Source: Eubacterium sp. (lineage in GTDB: Bacteria; Bacillota; Clostridia; Peptostreptococcales; Anaerovoracaceae). From it: DNA of 42,774 nt. The DNA is taken from positions 1 through 42,774 of the forward strand of contig JAFWJS010000055.1 in NCBI GenBank assembly GCA_017511535.1. Direction: 5' to 3'. Below, in pieces: positions 39,829-42,774 of this stretch. Numbering within the stretch: position 1 is the first letter of the stretch; each line of letters begins with the position of its first letter. The position numbers and the translations under genes are program-made. A model generated the notes under the pieces. That model searched no databases and was not told the DNA's origin. It saw nothing but the letters and a program-made list of their open reading frames with translations.

Positions 39829-41610
39829 CTATTTCTGTACGTATCTCTTGATCTTACCTGTAGTTGTTTTTTCCATCGGCTCGTCTGTCAGGTCGAAGCG
39901 GCGAAGCTGCTTATACGATGGAAGTGTTTTGTTGATCTTGTCGATATCTCTCTGCACAAGCGAGGTGAGGGCATCCATTCCGGATGTGACATTATCTGCC
40001 TCATCTTTCCTGATCCTGATGCTATACTGTTCCTTGAGCACATCAGGGTCATAGACGATACGAGCAGCGAGCGTAAGGTCTTTACTGTCGCCGTCTTTAT
40101 GCCTTTTCTGCCCGTATACCATATTCTCGACTACATATGGAAGCTGGTCGATAAGATCTTCCAGTTCCTCAGGATAGACATTCTTTCCGTTCTTCAGAAC
40201 TATGACGTTCTTCTTGCGGCCGCGGATAAAGATAAAGCCGTCTTTATCGAGAGAGGCGAGGTCTCCGGTGTGGAGCCATCCGTCTGTCAATATAGCGTCA
40301 GTCGCCTCCTTGTCCTCATAGTATCCAAGCATCACGTTTGAGCCTCTTGCAACGAGTTCGCCGATGCCTTCTTCGTTTTGATCGGCGAGAACGAGGTCCA
40401 TGTCAGGCATCGAGAAGCCGATCGAACCCGGACGCTTGTTCACAGGGTTTTCACCTGCGATAACAGGCGACGCCTCAGTCATTCCATATCCCTGTACCAC
40501 GTTGATGCCTATCGCTTCAAAACCCTTCGTGACTTCAGGGTCGAGTGCGGATGCTCCGCTCACTATATATCTCAGCCGTCCTCCCAGCTGATCCAGTATA
40601 TCTTTAAACAGTTTTCTCCGGATGTCTATATGCAGTTTCATGAGGATCCTGCTGATCAGAAGGCCGCGTTCATATATTTTACGCTTGCCTTGTTTATCGA
40701 TCGCGCTCTGGATACGTCTGTACATGGCTTCTATAAGGAGCGGCACGCATACGAATACTGTGACCTTGTATTCAACTATGTTTTTCTGGATATACTTAAG
40801 ACCGTCGCAGAAAACAGTAGTGGCTCCCTGAGAGATCATCATTGTCTGTCCTGATGAGCCGAATGTGTGATGATATGGCAGGAACGCCATGTTGACATCG
40901 CCGTGGCGGATATCTTCCACACGGTCAAGCATATAGATGTTTGCCAGTATATTGTGTTCTGACAGCATGACGGCCTTCGCTTTGCTTGTGGTCCCGGACG
41001 TGAAGAGCAGGATCGACATGGCGTCAGGGTCGATAGGAAGAGACAGGAAATCTTCATTTCCACTCTCCATCTCTTTACGGCCCTCATCGATAATGTCATA
41101 TACCGTATCGTATCCCGGGATGTCCTCGAGAGCATAGTATGCTGAAACATCTGTAGTGCCGTTTTTCTGAAGATCCTCAACCATGTCAAGATGCGCTTTG
41201 TCGAAGAGAAGGACATCAGATCTGCTTTTGATCAGTGAGTTTTCTGTCTCTTCGTATGGGAGACCTTTGTCCAGCGGAACAACTATACCAAGTCCGCAGA
41301 GGACGGCAAAGTATGACATGTACCATTCATACGAGTTCTTTCCGATAAGCGCGATCCTTTTACCGGTGAATCCGCGCTTCATCATCCCGGTACCGAACCA
41401 GTTGACTTCATTTTTGAAGTCATGGAACGTAACATGTCGGTAGACAGGCTTTCTGTTTTCGTCCTTTCCGGTCTTGATTATGAATGCGTCATCAGTCTTG
41501 TACTGGAACGCCGCGAAGTTCAGAAGCTCGCGGAAGTCAGTATGTTCTCTGGATTCATATATAGGTTTAAGTCTTGGCACTTTCGTGCAGTTTTTCATAT
41601 CGTCATTCAT
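39829..41610 (-). CDS. Long-chain acyl-CoA synthetase (AMP-forming)
   Basis: A 593-residue adenylate-forming enzyme that activates fatty acids with ATP and CoA. The AMP-binding core is LLFTSGTTSKAKAVMLSEHN; the usual GxPKG is replaced by SKAKA, as in some long-chain synthetases. Further motifs are the A5 GYGMTEASPV, TGDLASLDKDGFIFIRGR (A7-A8), KNVIVLKNGKNVYPEELE, and a C-terminal TTTGKIKRY with the catalytic lysine. The N-terminal EWYMSYFAVLCGLGIVVPL is typical. AAAGGAG lies nine bases before the ATG. Whether it serves import of exogenous fatty acids or another acyl substrate is not decided by sequence. It is a single-gene unit. Confidence 0.92.
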   Translation of the reverse strand: MNDDMKNCTKVPRLKPIYESREHTDFRELLNFAAFQYKTDDAFIIKTGKDENRKPVYRHVTFHDFKNEVNWFGTGMMKRGFTGKRIALIGKNSYEWYMSYFAVLCGLGIVVPLDKGLPYEETENSLIKSRSDVLLFDKAHLDMVEDLQKNGTTDVSAYYALEDIPGYDTVYDIIDEGRKEMESGNEDFLSLPIDPDAMSILLFTSGTTSKAKAVMLSEHNILANIYMLDRVEDIRHGDVNMAFLPYHHTFGSSGQTMMISQGATTVFCDGLKYIQKNIVEYKVTVFVCVPLLIEAMYRRIQSAIDKQGKRKIYERGLLISRILMKLHIDIRRKLFKDILDQLGGRLRYIVSGASALDPEVTKGFEAIGINVVQGYGMTEASPVIAGENPVNKRPGSIGFSMPDMDLVLADQNEEGIGELVARGSNVMLGYYEDKEATDAILTDGWLHTGDLASLDKDGFIFIRGRKKNVIVLKNGKNVYPEELEDLIDQLPYVVENMVYGQKRHKDGDSKDLTLAARIVYDPDVLKEQYSIRIRKDEADNVTSGMDALTSLVQRDIDKINKTLPSYKQLRRFDLTDEPMEKTTTGKIKRYVQK

Positions 41611-41666
41611 GATGTGATTCTCCTTTACTTAACAGTATTTTAGCACATTAACGTGCAAAAAGATAA

Positions 41667-41695
41667 TTGTATTTTGCGTTAACAAAAAGTATAAT
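41667..41695 (+). promoter_or_regulatory. Promoter of the secreted protein gene
   Basis: TTGTAT (41667-41672), 17 bases, perfect TATAAT (41690-41695). Start of transcription is expected about 35 bases before the ATG at 41736. Confidence 0.75.
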
Positions 41696-41735
41696 ATATA
41701 CAGGTTTAAAAGTTGGTTCCGAAAGGAGATCGAGC

Positions 41736-42548
41736 ATGAAAAGGAATATATTGCATTTAACGATGATAACGGCAGCTTCTGTGGCGGCTCTTATATGTAT
41801 CATGGCTTTGATGACATCTGAATCATTCGCCAGTACATTTACTTTCAAGGATGTCCCTCAGGGCAAGTCATATGACGCATTCTTTGGTGAAATAAATGAC
41901 TATGATGTAACGGCGTATTACAAGATCAAGCCTACAAAGAAAGGGTATATCACGTTCACTGCTGACTACAGCGGATATGTTGCCTTATGTAATTCAAAGA
42001 AGAAGGTCATATCTAAAGGCAGCAGCACAGGTGATTACCTGTCAGGCAATTCTGATTATCCTTGGCAGAGAAGTGTCTCTTATGGAGTAGCAAAGGGCAA
42101 GACATATTATGTAAGAGTAAAGGGAATGCCGGTTTATGATTCCACAGATGCTAATTACTGGGCAAGGGTAAAGTGGAACAATTCCAAAGTGTCACCGTCA
42201 AAATGCGGCTCAAGCAAAGCCAAGGCAAAGGCTGTCAAACGCAAAAAGACAGTGAAAGGACTGTTTGTAGCCGGAAGCAAGAAGGCTCAGTGGTTCAAGA
42301 TCACTAACAAACAGAAGACCACGAAGATCTATATCAACTCAAAAAAGAACGACGGCGCTGTAAAATTCAAGATCTACTACAAGTCATTCAACAAATGGTA
42401 TGACACTACTTATACACTTATGAGATCTGATGATTATTATAAGAATACCATTACAGGCACTATAAGCAAGAAAATCAAGCACACTTATTATATCAAAGTA
42501 TATCCTGATGCTAAGACTTCCGGTTACTATACTATAAAGTGGAAATAA
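41736..42548 (+). CDS. Lysine-rich secreted protein with two PPC-like beta domains
   Basis: A 270-residue exported protein. AAAGGAG lies seven bases before the ATG at 41736; the frame is open further upstream, but that part is the promoter. A signal peptide spans about 1-33 (TMITAASVAALICIMALM ... SFA). The mature chain appears to be two similar beta-sandwich units, about 45-145 and 165-270, each running from a YYKI/WFKI strand to a TYYVRV/TYYIKV strand and a final YWARVKW/YYTIKWK. This is the pattern of pre-peptidase C-terminal (PPC) domains. A strongly basic linker (SSKAKAKAVKRKKTVKG) joins them. Function is unknown; binding to the wall or a polysaccharide is a guess. A terminator follows. 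Confidence 0.8.
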   Translation: MKRNILHLTMITAASVAALICIMALMTSESFASTFTFKDVPQGKSYDAFFGEINDYDVTAYYKIKPTKKGYITFTADYSGYVALCNSKKKVISKGSSTGDYLSGNSDYPWQRSVSYGVAKGKTYYVRVKGMPVYDSTDANYWARVKWNNSKVSPSKCGSSKAKAKAVKRKKTVKGLFVAGSKKAQWFKITNKQKTTKIYINSKKNDGAVKFKIYYKSFNKWYDTTYTLMRSDDYYKNTITGTISKKIKHTYYIKVYPDAKTSGYYTIKWK

Positions 42549-42588
42549 TTTTGCTGCGTAAGTAAAAGTATAATTACAGCTGGCTCTT

Positions 42589-42618
42589 GGCCTCGCAGCA
42601 GTGCTGCGGGGCCTTTTT
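42589..42618 (+). terminator. Intrinsic terminator
   Basis: The stem GGCCTCGCAGC pairs with GCTGCGGGGCC (one G-T pair) and is followed by five Ts. It closes the secreted-protein transcript, or could act as an attenuator for the next gene, whose start is 40 bases further on. Confidence 0.85.
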
Positions 42619-42657
42619 ACGGAAATATCATCGCCGCTTAAGCATATGGAGGCAGGA

Positions 42658-42774
42658 ATGATCATAGTTTTAAAGGAGAATACAACTGGAGATCAGAAGA
42701 ATCAGCTGGTACAGTGGTTTGAAGGACAGGGGCTGAAAGTACATGAGTCCGACGGAGAATACAAGACGATACTC
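42658..42774 (+). CDS. DAHP synthase (AroF-like), N-terminal start only
   Basis: Only the first 39 codons are inside the window. The protein starts MIIVLKENTTGDQKNQLV and continues with FEGQGLKVHESDGEYKTIL. This matches the regulatory ferredoxin-like N-terminal domain of type I-beta 3-deoxy-7-phosphoheptulonate synthase, whose members begin MIIVLK and have a GLKVH...G...T/I pattern. The enzyme condenses phosphoenolpyruvate and erythrose-4-phosphate in the first step of aromatic amino-acid synthesis. GGAGG lies five bases before the ATG. The catalytic barrel is outside, so the call rests on this short segment. A prephenate dehydrogenase or chorismate mutase fusion cannot be excluded. Confidence 0.75.
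   Translation, partial: MIIVLKENTTGDQKNQLVQWFEGQGLKVHESDGEYKTIL

Noticed and set aside
41667..41735. Longer N-terminus of the secreted protein
   Set aside because: The upstream codons overlap the -35 and -10 boxes, and the signal peptide and ribosome binding site fit the ATG at 41736.
1..42774. Prophage, integrative element or insertion sequence
   Set aside because: I found no integrase, transposase, phage structural genes or target-site duplications; the single tRNA gene has no integrase or repeated end nearby.

Overview
The window looks like chromosome from an anaerobic, low-to-mid GC Firmicute of class Clostridia, most like gut or rumen Lachnospiraceae and relatives. The basis is AGGAGG-type ribosome binding sites, sigma-A promoters with 17-base spacing, a CIRCE element, a flavodiiron protein, an A-type NiCo riboswitch, SdpR/SdpI and PepF. 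I see no insertion sequence, prophage gene, integrase, CRISPR array or rRNA. The genus cannot be fixed from this stretch alone.

Layout. 1-436: 3' end of a GH32 sucrose/fructan hydrolase. 524-7979: a plus-strand run of HD-domain protein, lipoprotein, SGNH hydrolase, oligoendopeptidase F, glutaminase and GH27 alpha-galactosidase, closed by a terminator. 7984-10075: an sdpR-sdpI-azlC-azlD operon whose consensus promoter lies between two matching palindromic operators. 10157-10822: a lone VanX-type D-Ala-D-Ala dipeptidase. 10921-16543: five plus-strand genes that form a partner-switching module: STAS antagonist, membrane-bound SpoIIE-type phosphatase, MATE transporter fused to a GHKL kinase-like domain, membrane-embedded DUF218/YdcF protein and a stand-alone RsbW-like kinase. 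This is the best candidate for an undescribed system, because no sigma factor is adjacent and one kinase-like domain is tethered to a transporter.

16564-18982 (minus): a GH13 glucosidase, then a membrane protein/XRE regulator pair. 19141-26527 (plus): a NiCo-type riboswitch and cation-efflux gene, SRAP peptidase, a GH3 beta-glucosidase with swapped domain order, Hsp33, and an amino-acid permease fused to a GGDEF diguanylate cyclase. 26557-27045: a hypoxanthine/uracil-DNA glycosylase. 27104-29204 (minus): rfbA-serA from a perfect consensus promoter. 29348-29420: tRNA-Val(GAC). 29477-31798 (minus): a secreted subtilisin-like protease. 31912-32502: CIRCE-controlled hsp20. 32642-33328 (minus): a lysine-rich secreted protein. 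33502-35902: flavodiiron protein and aminotransferase. 35991-38873 (minus): a P-type calcium/manganese ATPase behind a probable yybP-ykoY (Mn) riboswitch with a terminator. 38944-39750: YlmH-like S4 protein. 39829-41610 (minus): acyl-CoA synthetase. 41736-42548: a second lysine-rich secreted protein. 42658-end: start of a DAHP synthase.

Taken together, the region combines sugar scavenging (GH32, GH27, GH13, GH3), peptide and amino-acid use (PepF, glutaminase, AzlCD, permease, aminotransferase), metal efflux under RNA control at two loci, oxygen/redox defence (flavodiiron protein, Hsp33), and several envelope-facing regulators. Functional calls rest on motifs read by eye; no database search was run.
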